Positions 11,005 through 24,400 of a stretch of 64,000 bases of DNA are shown here, one piece after another. The notes under the pieces are model-generated. The model saw only the letters and a list, made by a program, of their open reading frames with translations. It was not told where the DNA came from and made no database searches. Numbering within the stretch: the first letter of the stretch is position 1; every line of letters begins with the position of its first letter. Source of the DNA: Nymphalis io (lineage: Eukaryota > Arthropoda > Insecta > Lepidoptera > Nymphalidae); assembly GCF_905147045.1 (NCBI RefSeq), contig NC_065899.1:74501-138500 (forward strand), written 5' to 3'. Position numbers and translations under genes: made by a program.

Positions 11005-14000
11005 ATGAATTCACAAAGACTGGAAGAAATTGTGGCGGAGCTGATGAGACCCATCAGCGACGTCCGCCGAAGTTTCGACACGGACCTCAGCGCGGTGAGT
11101 CTCGCTCCCGGCTAAAGGCCGTCCCGCCACTTTTGCTCTTTTGACAGAATACTTTTCAATACCATAATACAAAACATGTTGTTTTATAAACTATTTTAAA
11201 GGACAAAATTTCGTTGAAATGTCTTAGTGTATATTTCTGTGTGAAGGCATACTAACTGTATGTCGTTAAACAAAAGCAAACACGCTTCGGTGCGAACAAA
11301 ATGTCAGACGACTAGCAATTACTACCTTTATTAGAATATACAAAAAACATTTGTTTTGTGTTATATAAGTATGTAAATTATGTCATTATACCATTATAAA
11401 ATACAAACTTAAATAATAATCAAATTATTTCTTATTAAAAAACAATGTACTACTACAGACTTGTAGTCTCAAAAACTCAAAGCATACTATATAATATTGT
11501 AGTTGTTGGAGGAGTACCTGACGGAGGCGGGCCTCCACGCACTGGATGCAGAGGAGGGAGCGGTAGAGAATGCCACTATCCCAAACTTTGCAGAGCTGGC
11601 ATTGTTGCTGCAGCAGTCTGCCTGCATCTACAGTAGGAAGGTTGACTTCCTGTACCAACATGTACTTAGTGTCAGTGAATCGTTACACAATAGTACTCAG
11701 TAAGTATGATTTATACATTTTCAATCATTTTTATTATTGTTTTCCTTAAAAATATGATATTTATTTAAGTTTTTGGAGTTTTTATCATAATCTTAATTAA
11801 CAAAAATAAAAAGATTTTTTAACAAAGAGTTCTTTGTTGTGACAACCTTCAACGTCCCTCATACAAGTTAATATTATCAGTATGATTAGTTTAAAATAAA
11901 TATTTGTTTTACCTCCAGACTTGAATTACAAGGTCAGATTTCATTTTATCTGTAATGCTATATCTAAAACGAGGAAGGTAACAAAGAGACATGAAATAAC
12001 TTATATATTTATAAAATATAGGTACCAAAGAATGTTAATCAAATATTTTGTCTCTACATTATTAATTTTTTATTTAGTATCTTCTACATTATCTAGACAT
12101 ACTACAGCAAATACGGCCTAGCTAAGATTCCGCATTTCCAATCTCTACAACCGCCACTGAGTTTTGCCAATCTTCATCGCGCTTGGCAATAAAGGAAATT
12201 GCACTATGCAAAAACGTATACCCACCAAGTAGTAGAACGTTGAAAACATTTCGCTCATGCCATAGTTTCATCGCAGACAAGTTCTAGATATGTTCTAACA
12301 CATTTAATACAATACGTCAGCGACGAGACGATCACGAAGCCTCGGCTCCCGATGGAGGTACACTGCATCGTTACCGTCCCGCAGAGAACCCAGCGCGAGT
12401 CCCGGCGCGGAGGAGGCGCAGACGCCGCAGGGCGGGCGGCGGCGGCTCAGAGCGCCGGCGCCCGAGCAGTTCGCGGCGGTGGAGCTGCAGGCCAGCGCGG
12501 CGGCGCGGCGCGAGGCGGCCGGCCCGCGCCCGCCGCCCACGCTGCCGCGCGTGTACGTGGAGCTGGAGCCGCGCGTGCTGGCCGCCTGCGACGTGCCGCT
12601 GCGGGACTACGGCGGGGAGCCCGTCGGCCTGCTCGGCGACTTCCACGTCACCTGGCGATTGCAGGTCCACCTTTATTTGTTATATTCAATTAAATTAGTC
12701 GAGTAATTGTAGAGAATCGAGTATATTGTATTATGACATCAAAACAGACACTATTGTTCTGACAAAGACACGAACAAAATAAACGATCCACACATAAATC
12801 CAAGTATTATATGAAGATGTCCTATCGATACTTGATAATGTATCAAAGAAGCTGATAAGAGGAATGGCAGAAGAAATACATATGAGCAATCCTAACCAAT
12901 GGGGAAGAATCGAATATTTTTCTCTTCCATGAAAAAGGAGATAAGTCACAGCCTGTGACTGTCCCACTGATGGGCTAAAGCCTCCTCTCCTTTTTTTTTT
13001 TGCGGAGAAGGTTTGGAGCTTATTTCATCACGCTGCTCCAATAAGGATCGGTGAAATACACATGTGACAGAATTTCAGTGAAATTACTCATGCAACACCA
13101 TCAAGCACAAGACGAATTTAATGAATGAATTAAAAGACATTTAGCACATGAAAATCCAGTAGTGTTTGCCCGAGTTTGAAACTGTGACCATCGGTTAAGA
13201 TCCACACGTTCTAACCACTGGTCTATCTCGGCTTTTAGAAAAGAAATAACTGGACGTAAATCAACTGATAGAGCAAGCAGGTTTATGAAAAAGGTAAAAT
13301 TTTATTGATCATATCCATACAAGTCTTGCTCTTCTATAAGAAGACGTTGCCTTCATCCACTATTTCAAGCATTCAACAATCTGAACCGCTCTTATGACTG
13401 GTTTAATGAACGAGGCGCAGAAACAATTGATATAGCACTTGTAAAATCATCTACAGAAATACTATAAGCTGTAAATGAAAATAAAAGGACACTTTTCCCA
13501 TATATAGAGGACAAATAGTACACTTGTGTATGGAGACTATTTACTCAAAGAAACAAATAGAGAATGTGACCGTCATCCAATTTAGTCGCCAATCTGATCA
13601 GATGCAAAATTGTACCGACTGGAAATGGTGTTACTGTATATACGGCCGCTTATAAATATACACCTGTCTAAATTTAAATTATTCATCATCAGGATGGACT
13701 CCTGGTGGAAGAGTTGGCGGCTGGAGGCGTCAGTGACTCGTCGCTGCGAGCCCTGCCGCTCACGGAGCTGCAGGCGGCGATAGAGGCGGCGGCCCCGCCC
13801 TCGCCCCCGCCGTGCTTCACGCCGCCCAGCTCGCCGGCGGCGGCGCCGACCAGCTCGACGAGCACGCCGCTGCCTGCGCCCGCCACGCCTGCGCCCGCCA
13901 CGCCTGCGCCCGCCACGCCTGCGCCCGCCACGCCTGCGCCCGCCACGCCTGCGCCCGCCACGCCTCCGCCGGAGAAGAGGGAGAGAAAGAGAAGAAACGA

Positions 14001-14936
14001 CGGCGACGGCGAACATATGGAGGGTGCTGTTAAACTACTCATGAACAAAAGTGAGTTTTTATTGTTAACGCTTTACGAAACTGATAAGCTTTGAGTAAAT
14101 AGTCACCTTTGCTCTGAATTATGATTTTTGTTGTATGGGCTAGCAGGCTGGTAAGTAAACTCACGGTAGCATGCGAAAGCGATCCCGTGGCGCTCCTCGT
14201 TAAGACGGAAAGGGTACCGCTGGTTTTTTAGTGGGTATTCCGATGTTCGGGGCGCACTCGGCGCCTTGGACACCGGCGAGCCCCATATACCCCCCACTGT
14301 TCCCGTGGGGGAAACGCATAAGGCGTTTTTCCAGCGTTTAAAAAAACGGCTGGTAAGTGAACTGTAAGAAACATTAACCATCCCTACATACATAAATATC
14401 ATACAAGTTGCAAGTCACTATTAAAAAGAGAAACATATAGGTGTTACCGGCTTTATTCATTTTTGAAATTCGTTTAAAAAATCTTGTATTGTTTCCACTA
14501 AAATGTAATTTAAACCGACGTCAAAATACAAATATTGAAATACAGTTGCAACTTTAGTTGTGATGGCAGTCCAAATGCAAATAACACTTAACAATGTGTT
14601 CGATAGCCTGTTACCGGACGAAATAAAAGTCACTAATTAATTCAGACGTACACATATAATTCACAACACAATACAGTCAGGAGAACACTAACATGCATAT
14701 AAAGTCAATCACGTTAATCAGAACAGAAAGAATATTCGAAGTCGTATTAACTATAATTTAACATATACGAGAAAACAATTATGTTATGGGCGATCGAAGT
14801 ATATCACTTGTGGAGGGTAATGCCAGTAAAACATCACTGCCCGCTGCGACGATCGTGGACGGCGCGTAGGCACAAGCCATCGGTGCTTTTTAACAACGCC
14901 GTCCACTCGGGTTTGCGTCTTAATTAATATTAATAT

Positions 14937-14968
<32 letters not shown>

Positions 14969-17920
14969 GTGTATGTGTGTGTGTTCTTCACACAACATTT
15001 GTCCCTATTATAAATAACGTTTATTACATGTCATTAAAAATATACATCTACTTACCGAACGACATAAAATCATTAACGATGCCAAATAAAAAAAAACTGA
15101 TTAAAAAATTATCTAATAATTTTTGTGCCTTTACAATGTCTGTGACCTCCTTAAAATTAAATTCTAGTATAATTTAATTAGTAGTATAATTTTAAAAACT
15201 AAAACGAAATTTTGAATTTATGTTAATAAGTGTATAATAATTATAATTATTGAATTTAATTAAACTAATTTTATTTAAATCAATTGACATTATTGTATTT
15301 CAATTTTTTTTATCATAATATGTATTTATTATTAACTAGATGACATTTTTTATTTAATGACAATAGTATTAAGATTTGTAAACTATAATTAATTTTAATT
15401 GACCAAATATTATTTGTATTCCAATGCAACACGAGGCATCATAAATTGTGCCTATAGTTACTCTGGCTCACTCATCTTTTAAACTGGAACACAACAGTAC
15501 TAAATATTGCTCTTTTGTGGTAGAAAATGTGATAAGCGGCTGGTTGAACTGGCTTCGATTAACTGCTAGCGAGTCAATGGCTATCATAAAAAACCAACAG
15601 ATGCTGTATAGACACTGGGAGGTTATTCTAATTAATTTTCTAGTAATATTTGAACGACTCGCAAAATATAAAAAAAATATTTATAACAATATAAGAAATT
15701 AAAAAATATATATATTCACAGGGCTGCGGCGCAGATTTCAACGCGTGGAGGAGTTCAGCATCCCGGAGGAGTGGGTCGCCCGGGTGGTGCGCGCGCGCAA
15801 GGCCGCCGTGCTGGACGCCCGCCGCGCGCTCGCCGGTGAGCCGCTCACGAGCGCGCTAGGTATCCATTTTAAATTAACTTATGTTAAATAAAACCTTTCG
15901 TCACATTTAAGACGTAACGTGTAATAAGAAAAATATTCATTTCCAGATTTTCGCGGATTCGATATCTCCGACTCTGTCGACGTCGGAGGTGAGTTACTGC
16001 AACTACGAAGTACTATTGACTATGGAGTACTTCAACTTTAATAACCGACGCCGACGATCGAAACGAATTCAAAGTAAATATTACACGGGGGGGTTACGCA
16101 TTCTCCGGCAGGCTTCGTCGGGTGGAGCACGTCGGAGGCGGTGCAGGCGGCGCTGGCGGCGGAGGCGGCGGCGGCGGCGCGGCGCCCGGACGACAGCGAC
16201 GACGACGGGTTCTTCGAGCAGAGCTCGCTCGGCGACTCCGACACGTCGCGCAACGAAGACTGCGCCGCGCCCGGGGCCACGGCGCTCGCGGTAGCTCGCC
16301 CTCGTTATCACGCGCTGTATCTCGGTGGTCAGTAGTCAACGAAGTCGTGCCGCAGGCGCTGCCCGGCTCGGCCGAGTGGGCGTCGTGGCGCGAGCGCGTG
16401 GTGGCGCGCGCGGCGGCGACGGAGGCGCGCGGCGCGGACGTGCAGCGCTCGGCCGGCGCGCTGCTGGCGGCGGCGCAGGCGCTGCCGCCCTGCAGCCCCT
16501 TCGCGGCGCTGCTCGCGCGGACGGCCGACGACGCGGGGGACGTGTCCAAGCTGTTTCTCGCCACGCTTTTTCTGGTGAGCTTCTCCTGCTCTACTATTTT
16601 TGCTTTATCTCTGCGCTGCGTTACTATAATAATAATAATCATTTATTCTCAGACAACAAAAGTCCATCCAAATCCAAATCCAATCCAAACAAAAGATTTT
16701 GAGATGCAAAAAATTACAATTTTTTTACTATATTATTGTTAGTAACACTTTATCCTTAAAACTAAGTTAGTCTACACAATGAAACTATTTCTGGTTGTTG
16801 TCGCGATATACGGCACGCCAATACTTAACATGCTTAGTAGCATGCACTTTTCGTGCCGTTGCACCACAGCTGACACGTGTAAACACTGACAATATGCTCG
16901 AAACGGCGTCAGCTTTGGCTCAGTACTACATCGCCCGAACCGACATGCGATCATATTACACCGAAGAGCCCTTTGGCTGTTCCTTCGTTCACACTCAATG
17001 TCGAGTTTGTCACGTAGATCCGAAGTAAGAATATGTCCCAAGTACCTAAACTGCTCTACTCTTTCGATCGGTACACCATCCAAAGAAATCAGCGGTAACC
17101 TCTCCGGGCCTCTGCCCGAGCGGAACACCATCATTTGCGTCTTTTTTACATTGTACCTGAGGCCATGCTCACTCACGCACCGTTCGCAGACGCTCAATAA
17201 TCTCCTCAATCCTCTAATTGAGGGACTCAGAAGAACCATGTCGTCAGCGTAACTGAAATTATTAACGCACGTTGTGCCTATGTGGCATCCAAACCTTGTA
17301 CTTCCAAGTTCCTCAATTAGGTCATTAACGTAAACGTTAAAGAGATCCGGAGAGGTCAGCCTACCCTGACGCACGCCGCACTCCAGTATATAATCATTAG
17401 AAACGGTGTTACCCTATTTTACAAAGTTAGTTTGGTTGTCGTTCCAGTATCTCAAAAGATTCACCGTCTTAGGTGGTACATTAGAAAGTTTTAGTTTCTG
17501 CCATAGACGCTGATAGTTAACTAAGTCAAAGGCACGGCTTAGGCTAAGAAGCAATCATAGACAGAAGTTCCCCTGTTTGTGTAGTTAGGTGTAGTAGTTA
17601 ACTGTCGATTTGAGGCTGAAGACGGCAGCATCCGTCGAGAGTCTGACAGAGAAACTGCGCATGATTTAACTTTATGTTATGACGAATACTGGGATGTAAT
17701 AACCTTTCCAGAATTGATGACCTATGATGGTCCCTAACGAAATCGGCCGGTAGTACTATCCTAAATATACTTGATGGAATAATTTCAGGCGAACGCTGGC
17801 AACGTGCAAATAGTTCAAGGGCCGCCCTTAACGTTGAACACCTTTTCGGTTCGGCTCGTGTCGACGGACGAGCGCCTCTACCGCACCGTGGCCGCAGCCG
17901 ACGAGCAGTTCCTACGATAA
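11005..17920 (+). CDS. NCAPH2: Condensin-2 complex subunit H2 (kleisin), nine exons, 536 aa
   Basis: NCAPH2 (CAP-H2) is the kleisin that bridges the SMC heads and HEAT subunits of condensin II in chromosome compaction. Exons are 11005-11094, 11503-11699, 12385-12664, 13693-14050, 15722-15835, 15947-15988, 16112-16290, 16356-16574 and 17789-17920; all phases agree. Residues 1-96 resemble the NCAPH2 N-terminal domain (RLEEIVAELMRPISDVRR; then a YLTEAGL...LLQQSACIYSRKV segment). Residues about 310-536 resemble the C-terminal domain, with IPEEWVARVVRARK and a final segment ending in DEQFLR. The middle is low complexity, including six ATPAP units at about 250-280. The protein is shorter than the vertebrate one (about 600 aa), mostly in the linker. 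A noncoding exon probably precedes the ATG, with an acceptor at about 10,970. Exons 3-8 are GC-rich, exon 2 and exon 9 less so. Confidence 0.88.
12949..13236 (-). repeat. tRNA-headed SINE (family A), copy 1
   Basis: On the minus strand the element begins with a tRNA-like head with an A-box (TAGACCAGTGGTTAGAAC) and a degenerate B-box, then a body matching the copy at 24,646-24,944, and ends in the conserved GAGGAGG...GTGGGACA-like tail. It lies in intron 3 of NCAPH2, antisense to the gene. Several small deletions relative to the other copy show age. Confidence 0.75.
13873..13968 (+). repeat. 15-bp coding minisatellite in NCAPH2 exon 4
   Basis: Six nearly identical units of CCTGCGCCCGCCACG follow one another and encode repeated PAPAT in the linker between the kleisin N- and C-terminal domains. 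The 15-bp unit keeps the frame, so copy-number changes would be tolerated. Confidence 0.9.
14130..14375 (+). repeat. Interspersed repeat, LINE 3'-tail type
   Basis: The segment with 'gtgggtattccgatgttcgg', 'gcgcactcggcgcc' and 'ttcccgtgggggaaacgc' is a repeat I recognise as widespread in lepidopteran genomes, probably a LINE 3' end. It lies in NCAPH2 intron 4. The exact family and limits are not determined. Confidence 0.5.
14932..14985 (+). repeat. TA/TG microsatellite
   Basis: A (TA)n run followed by ACACACATG and GTGTGTG repeats, in NCAPH2 intron 4. Confidence 0.9.
16772..17560 (-). pseudogene. 5'-truncated non-LTR retrotransposon reverse transcriptase fragment
   Basis: The minus strand encodes reverse-transcriptase blocks in order: SRAFDLVNY, then GVRQGRLTSPDLFNVYVND, then the catalytic YADDMVLL, then a GLRYNVKKTQMMVF thumb-side segment and FRYLGHIL. 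The longest frame covers 16,772-17,374. An in-frame stop interrupts the sequence just upstream (about 17,413) and the endonuclease region is absent, so the copy is dead. It lies antisense in the last intron of NCAPH2. It is a LINE; the clade is left open. Confidence 0.85.
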
Positions 17921-18156
17921 GAGCTTCTAAGGAGATTCCGGAATGTGTTTATATTGTAAATATTGCGTACATGACCATGATACTTGATATATGGTGTTAT
18001 GAAGGTACTCTAACAAGGTGCTGGTTTTCAAGACAAACATTTAATGTGTTTTATGGAATTGCTGTAGTTAGAAATGACGCGCTATGCGAATTAACATATC
18101 AATGAACTGAAGAAGCTAAGCTGGCTGTGAGCGCGGTGGGTGTTGCTTTAAAAGAT

Positions 18157-18160
18157 TTAA

Positions 18161-18217
<57 letters not shown>

Positions 18218-18228
18218 AAGAGAGAGTG
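18157..18228 (+). repeat. Compound (TA)n-(GA)n microsatellite
   Basis: A run of about 12 TA units passes directly into GA units with interruptions (GATAGAGATAGA). Confidence 0.9.
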
Positions 18229-19834
18229 TGTTAATAGTTAAACCAGTGTCAATATTATATAAAAAACAGTGTTCGTATTACTGACAAAACTTTAAAAGTT
18301 ACATTTTTCAAAACTTGTAATAGTAATATAATAATTTCCCAAAATAATATTGCACTAAAATATATATTCTGATTCAATACGTACTGTAAGTGTTGTACAT
18401 ATAATAATTAAAGCATTTGTAGTTTACATGTAAGATGTAGTGTGTTCCATCTCGTAACCTAAACCTTTATGCTTATTGAGGTGTTCTCAATCAATTCAAT
18501 TCTTTTGAATTTCTTTTACATTTTTTGCATATACAAATTTAACGACTACACTCTTTTTTGTTTTCAGATATCTTTTTTTCTATTGAAATTTATTTTTATA
18601 TAATAATTTTAATATAATTCAATGTATTGTTATCTATCATGTGACATTTCATATTTAATATTTATTATAAATGCAGCTGTGTGCGCAATGTACATAAAGT
18701 ACTTGTATGGATTGTAACCGTTGCTAATGTAGTTGTACATTTGAATTTATTCAATCACTGCTCTATAGAATCTGTCTAATACTTAAAATATACAATCCCA
18801 AATACACACCGTTAATGTATAGTGTGGCAATGAGTAGCTGAGTATAAGTATGTTATCAAATATATTACACTAACAAGAGAACCATTTAACTACTACATTG
18901 AACTAATGCATACACAGCTTGTAGTATTGAATCTGTTCGGACTCAAGTTAGCAACAGAATACCAAAAACATTAATTATACGCTCAATCACTATAATAATG
19001 TAGAAATAAGTTGTAAGTATTATCGAAGTGTGTGTATCGTCGGTGGCAGGGTACTATTCTAGACCTCATCGGGTTGACAAATCCCTTCAGTGCACTCTGT
19101 TATATTTTTATATTAATAAAATTGAACATAGCTTTTCAATTTTATTAAATGAAAGATCTTTAATCTCCTTTACTTACCTTTAGAGTATTTACTATAAAGT
19201 AATTTAAACGTTTTACAAATAATACCGTCCCTTTTGACAATTATTAGTATAAGGAAAATATATTTTTAGAGTATAAAAAATTAATTATATTTGCGGATTT
19301 GATGACTTAACAATAACTATTAATATAATATAAGTACTACATTTATAGGTCTGGCAAACAAATATTATTTTCAAAATTTATTATGTAATTAATTATTTGT
19401 ACAAAATAATAAGTAACACGTGAACAGCGTTGTGAAACTGTTGATTCGCGAGATCTGAATATAAAGTACATTAAAATTGTGCCTTCAGTATTTCGGACGC
19501 GGAGTGCACTGAGTGCCGTAACTCGTAATGTAAACATTAATTGTTTGTTTGCTGCAATAGGACGGCTATGAGCTGGTTTGTGTGCACACTAACTATGTTG
19601 TAAATAATTATTGTGAATGTAAATAAAGCAACGGACAGACTCGTGGAAGTTGCCAAAATATAAATAATATTGTTATTTTGTTTATAAAATTAACTACAAT
19701 ATAAAAGTGTTGTTTTAATTACCCAAACGTAATCATCAAAGAGCTTGTTATTGCCGCTTGCGATAAATGTCCCAGTTGTTCCTCTGCATAGCACGGGTTT
19801 AACTTTTATTTGTAAAAAAATAAAAATTAAATAG

Positions 19835-20066
19835 TGTTAGGCGCTCGACACACCAAAGCCGCCGACCCGTCGGCCTATGTCGTCAACTTTTTGTCGGCGG
19901 GCCAGTTGGTGGCTTCACTCATTGCAAGTCGGAAAGCCGCCGGGCAACTAAACGATTGCGTACGCAAGTCACCTTGTAATACGCGCGATCGCAATTTGCC
20001 GGCACGATTATATACATATAGGCCGCTGGGTTGTGTCGACGGCTTTGGTCTGAAGGGGGCCCTAAA
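19835..20066. mobile_element. Possible MITE with imperfect inverted ends
   Basis: A GC-rich 230-bp block in AT-rich DNA has inverted arms CACCAAAGCCGCCGAC (19,851-19,866) and, reverse-complemented, GACCAAAGCCGTCGAC (20,035-20,050), 14 of 16 matching. Flanks are TTA on the left and TAA on the right, loosely like a TWA target duplication. An internal hairpin GCCGAC-CC-GTCGGC is also present. The very ends do not pair well, so this is tentative. Confidence 0.35.
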
Positions 20067-21260
20067 ACAGACAACAACTTTACTAATCTTACGAGAATAA
20101 AATTTAAGAAAAAATATAACAGGACTTTTACATTGAAACAGCTTATAAATTATATATAAAGTAAAAAAATCTAAGTAAGTGTACGAACACGTAAGAGAGA
20201 GCAGGTGTTGACGTCCCATACTTTTTTTCTTTATTACAAAATTGGTGTAGTTGAGACGTTAAAACGTAACAACAAACTCACTTTCGCATTTATAGTATTA
20301 GAACGGATAGCATAACTCGGAAATGAAACGATCGTCTCCTGGCTGCTGCTTTCTTTCGCTGAAAATTGTAAACAATTACGATTTCACACAGGGGCGCCGC
20401 GATCCTTATGTGCCCAGGGCGTTCAGGGTTAAAGACAACCCTGCAGTTAACGTGGTAATGGAAAAATGCTTTACGATACAATGGTGAGTGATAGAAATTA
20501 TCGGACTATAGAGTGCCACCAGTGTCACCCATTGTAGTTCGGAACATATTTGAAAATTAATAGGAGCATTTTGTAATGCGGCCTTGCAAACAAGTTACAA
20601 CATGATTAAATGATTAGTACATTTACGAAGATCTCATCGAAGCAATAAATGTGCTTTGTATGTACTGTTATAAGCATGTCGGACAAGAAGAGATACTGGA
20701 TCAGACAGGGGCCGGATTACCACAGGTCAAGTGTAATGCCTCTTACACTTTGCTATTTTAACTGGTACTATTAGAAAGATTACGACAAATTTAAATAAAC
20801 ATGTGAAAAAGTACGCGGGACGTCTTATACGACATATTAGCAGAGTACGGATAACTAAATCGGTGAATGGGTAAAAAATAGCTCAAATAAATCCTTATTT
20901 TACCGAACTAAGTCGGGTTGGGCAGATGGTGTAAAATGAGGTTAATTATCTTCGATTCATGGTTTTGTCTAATCTTGTAAAATGAATTTTAAAATCGTTT
21001 CTAATAACATATATTGAAACTTTTGTTATTCTCTAAATAAAATTGGTAACTCGAGCGCAAAACCAGGTAATAGTGATATTTTGTATAAACTGACTAAATA
21101 TTAACATTCTTAAATAATAGAAGATAAGGCTGTAAAATAAAATACGTATGCCTTGTACGTCAAGAAAATCCTCAATAACAAAAAAATCTGACACTGACGT
21201 CACTGACATATTAACAAAGCAATTTTAAAAATGACAATGATTCTATTTATTGACGTCTAA

Positions 21261-21271
21261 GTATATAAAAG
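21261..21271 (+). promoter_or_regulatory. Candidate TATA box of cathepsin D
   Basis: GTATATAAAAG lies about 220 bp before the ATG. A start about 30 bp downstream would give a noncoding exon ending at a good donor (AGTAC|GTAAAG, 21,387/21,388) and spliced to the acceptor TTTCAG at 21,451-21,456. A TGACGTC-containing CRE-like site lies just upstream. This is inferred from sequence only. Confidence 0.55.
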
Positions 21272-21481
21272 TAGTGTTTTACCGGTAATTTGATTAATTG
21301 TTTTTTATAAAGAATAACTACGGCACGTATTCTTCGTACATAGCTAGTGGTCGCACAGGAAAATAATCGAAGCTTTATCGGCAGTACGTAAAGTGTCATT
21401 TGTTTCATGCAAATATATCTAAGGAAGTAATAAACTTAGTACAATTTATATTTCAGAGCCTGGCGGTGACTTGCAGTAACA

Positions 21482-24400
21482 ATGAGTAAATTATTATTTT
21501 TATTCCTGGCGCTAGCCGCTACATGCTCGGCACAGTTTTTAAGGTAGTAGTTTTTTAATTAAAGTTTATAATAATTGACGAACAAAACTTGTATCTGAGG
21601 TAAATGTTTATAGGGTTCCTTTGTATCGCATGCAGACTGTCCGCAAGCATTTCCATGAAGTGGGCACTGAGCTGCACATGGCTCGCATTAAATATGCAGC
21701 TACAGGACCTGCCCCTGAACCACTTTCAAATTACTTAGATGTACGTATTTTATAGTTTATTTGCTAGAAAGCTAATATATTTATTCATGAAGAAATTATA
21801 TAATTTTACAATCAATTATTTTACCCTACCAAAAAAATAATGATGATATACATTAACTCTACAATTATACCAAGTACCATATTTATCAGCAGATTAAGTA
21901 GCCTCAAGTCTCATTCAGTCTTAATATTTCTATAATTTGTAAAACAAGTCAAGTTTGCTTAATTTCCTGTAATACTATGTGTGTGTTTCCCTAAATTTGT
22001 TATGAACAAAAACTGAGGAATAATCTCTTTGTTCTTTTGTTGTCTGAGCATGATAATTTTTTTTGGAACATCTTAGTCTGTCTCTTTTGAGATAAATCGT
22101 CTATTTATAAAGTGTATATATGTATTATTTGTTGTTTGTTTGCCAAGAATGTGTTTACACACAAATGATAACCTCATTATTAATTTATCTACATATGTCA
22201 CTGACTGCACACATCACTGACTTGCCTATCAAAGAATGTTTTTACAGCAAGATTATCTTCAAAAATATTTGAAAGAATATTGCGACAATTTGCAGCTAGT
22301 CAATATTTATGTGTAAACACATAAAAATAAATTTAATGAGCATTATAGTTTGATAAAACACTACTTTAAAATATACTCTTATCATGGTTATTGCCTTTGT
22401 ATAAATTGCCTGTCAACATATTGATAATGCCTTTTTGTTGATGGCTAACAGCAACAAAGTGAATCACTTAAAGTTGACTATGTTCGTGTTTATGTTTGGT
22501 CTTTGGGAAGCCAATATTTTAGTATTATATGACTACTGACATTTCACTAGACAACTAAAATAAAAGTATGTAGAAATTACATACTATTGAATGATTAGCA
22601 CAAAGCTATGCACAAAAATAGCTGACAAAAATAAATGTCAATCAAGTTAATCCTGTAACTTATGATGTATGAAGAGCAAAAGGGCTTATAGAGCATACTA
22701 TGAAGAATATTTTAATTGCCTCCCCACACCTGATTTGTATTATTATTTACAGTAATGTCTATTGCATATTTTGTGAATTAATTTGTCATATTATTCCATG
22801 TAGGCTCAATATTATGGACCAATCTCTATCGGAAATCCGCCTCAGACATTCAAGGTGGTATTTGATACGGGCTCCTCCAACCTGTGGGTGCCTTCCAAGA
22901 AATGCCACTACACCAACATTGCCTGCTGTTAGTATTGAACCTATTTATTACACCTAATATTATTATTTTCACCTGAAACATGGATATACTTAGTGTAATA
23001 CATTTAGCATGAAAGCAGAATGAATAAATTTGAATTAGTTCATGTTAACTATTATTGCTTATATTTTATTGGTAAATATTAATATTATATTTTAATTATT
23101 CTAATTACGGTTAAATCACTCACAGAGAAAATTACAAAACAATTTGAAAAAAAAAATATTCCAATTAGATTTAATATATAAAAAAATGCAAAATTATTTT
23201 ATAGTATTGGAAAGTGCCCTGTATGTTTACTATTTATACTAAGATAATCTGACAATCGAGTGGGCTGTATTTTCTTGATGCATTTTTTTAAATTAATCAA
23301 TGATAGAAAACCGATCAAATATGCCATAGACACTGGCATTGCAAAGAATATAAGTACTCCTTATTATGCCAATGTGCGTCTAGCCCTGCTTGTCCCTATA
23401 ACTATAGTATTGAAACTCCGCACAGCACCGGGTTAAATGCATACATGCACAAATAGACATACAGGTTATATGTTCAAATACTTTGTTTTCATTTCGTTAT
23501 TTATAATGTACAATGATTAGATCTATGTGTAAAATAATTACGATTTGTAATAGTGTGCCGTTAACAATTGCTTATTTATATTTTACAAGAAATATAGCAT
23601 ATGGAGTTTATAAAATGTTAATGTAAATTTTAGTGTTATTTTACAGACTTTGAATTTGACTGCGTGTGAGTAATGCCCTATATTCTGTATTATTTTTATG
23701 TACGAACATTATTAATTCTAAATTTGCTCCGCCTACAATTTCGCAATTTGTAATTACTACCGCGATGCTGCACAATTCATCTCTACATTGTAACTTAATA
23801 TTAACACATTACGTTTATATTAATCGACGCGAGGCTCGCCCACTGACTGCTGTTGTCCGTATACTATAGGGCGATTATCTTAATAATATAATTAATTCGT
23901 CCAGTGCTGCACAACAAGTATGACAGTAGCAAGTCGAAATCGTACCGTAAGAACGGCACAGAGTTCGCCATCCACTACGGCTCCGGCAGCCTGTCGGGCT
24001 TCCTCTCCACCGATGACGTCACCGTAAGTAACTTCGACTTAAGCACTGATCTTTTCTAAGATATTAAAGTTGATGCCTTAGCTTAAGAGGCCTATCACAA
24101 AATTTCATTCTTCAAAATTAAGTATATGAGCGATTTCAAAATAAACTGTACCCTTCTGTAAAAAAATATTTTATTTGTAATGTTGTTTTTTATTACAAAC
24201 TTTACCATAATGTACTCGGGAATATAGTTTACTGTAGAGAAAAATAAGAAGGAACGCGGAATTCGAGGTTTTTTCTCTTAAGTATCGAAACAAAACAGAC
24301 TTTGTGGCGTAATCGTTTCCGTTGAGCGACTATATTTAAAAGCAAAACTAAAGAAAAGTATGTAATTAATAAGCCTTTCTTAAATTTAACTAAACTAGTA

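Larger units (their letters stand above)
17921..21250. other. Spacer between NCAPH2 and cathepsin D
   Basis: AT-rich DNA without a supported gene. It should begin with the NCAPH2 3' UTR. It holds a compound microsatellite (about 18,157-18,228) and a GC-rich segment with inverted ends (19,835-20,066). Nothing else was recognised. Confidence 0.6.

Noticed and set aside
11917..11932. A 15-bp microexon of NCAPH2 between exons 2 and 3
   Set aside because: It has AG and GT borders, but including it breaks the phase of the 12,385 exon. Direct splicing of 11,699 to 12,385 keeps the frame.
14103..14402. 99-codon minus-strand frame in NCAPH2 intron 4
   Set aside because: It coincides with an interspersed repeat and shows no protein domain.
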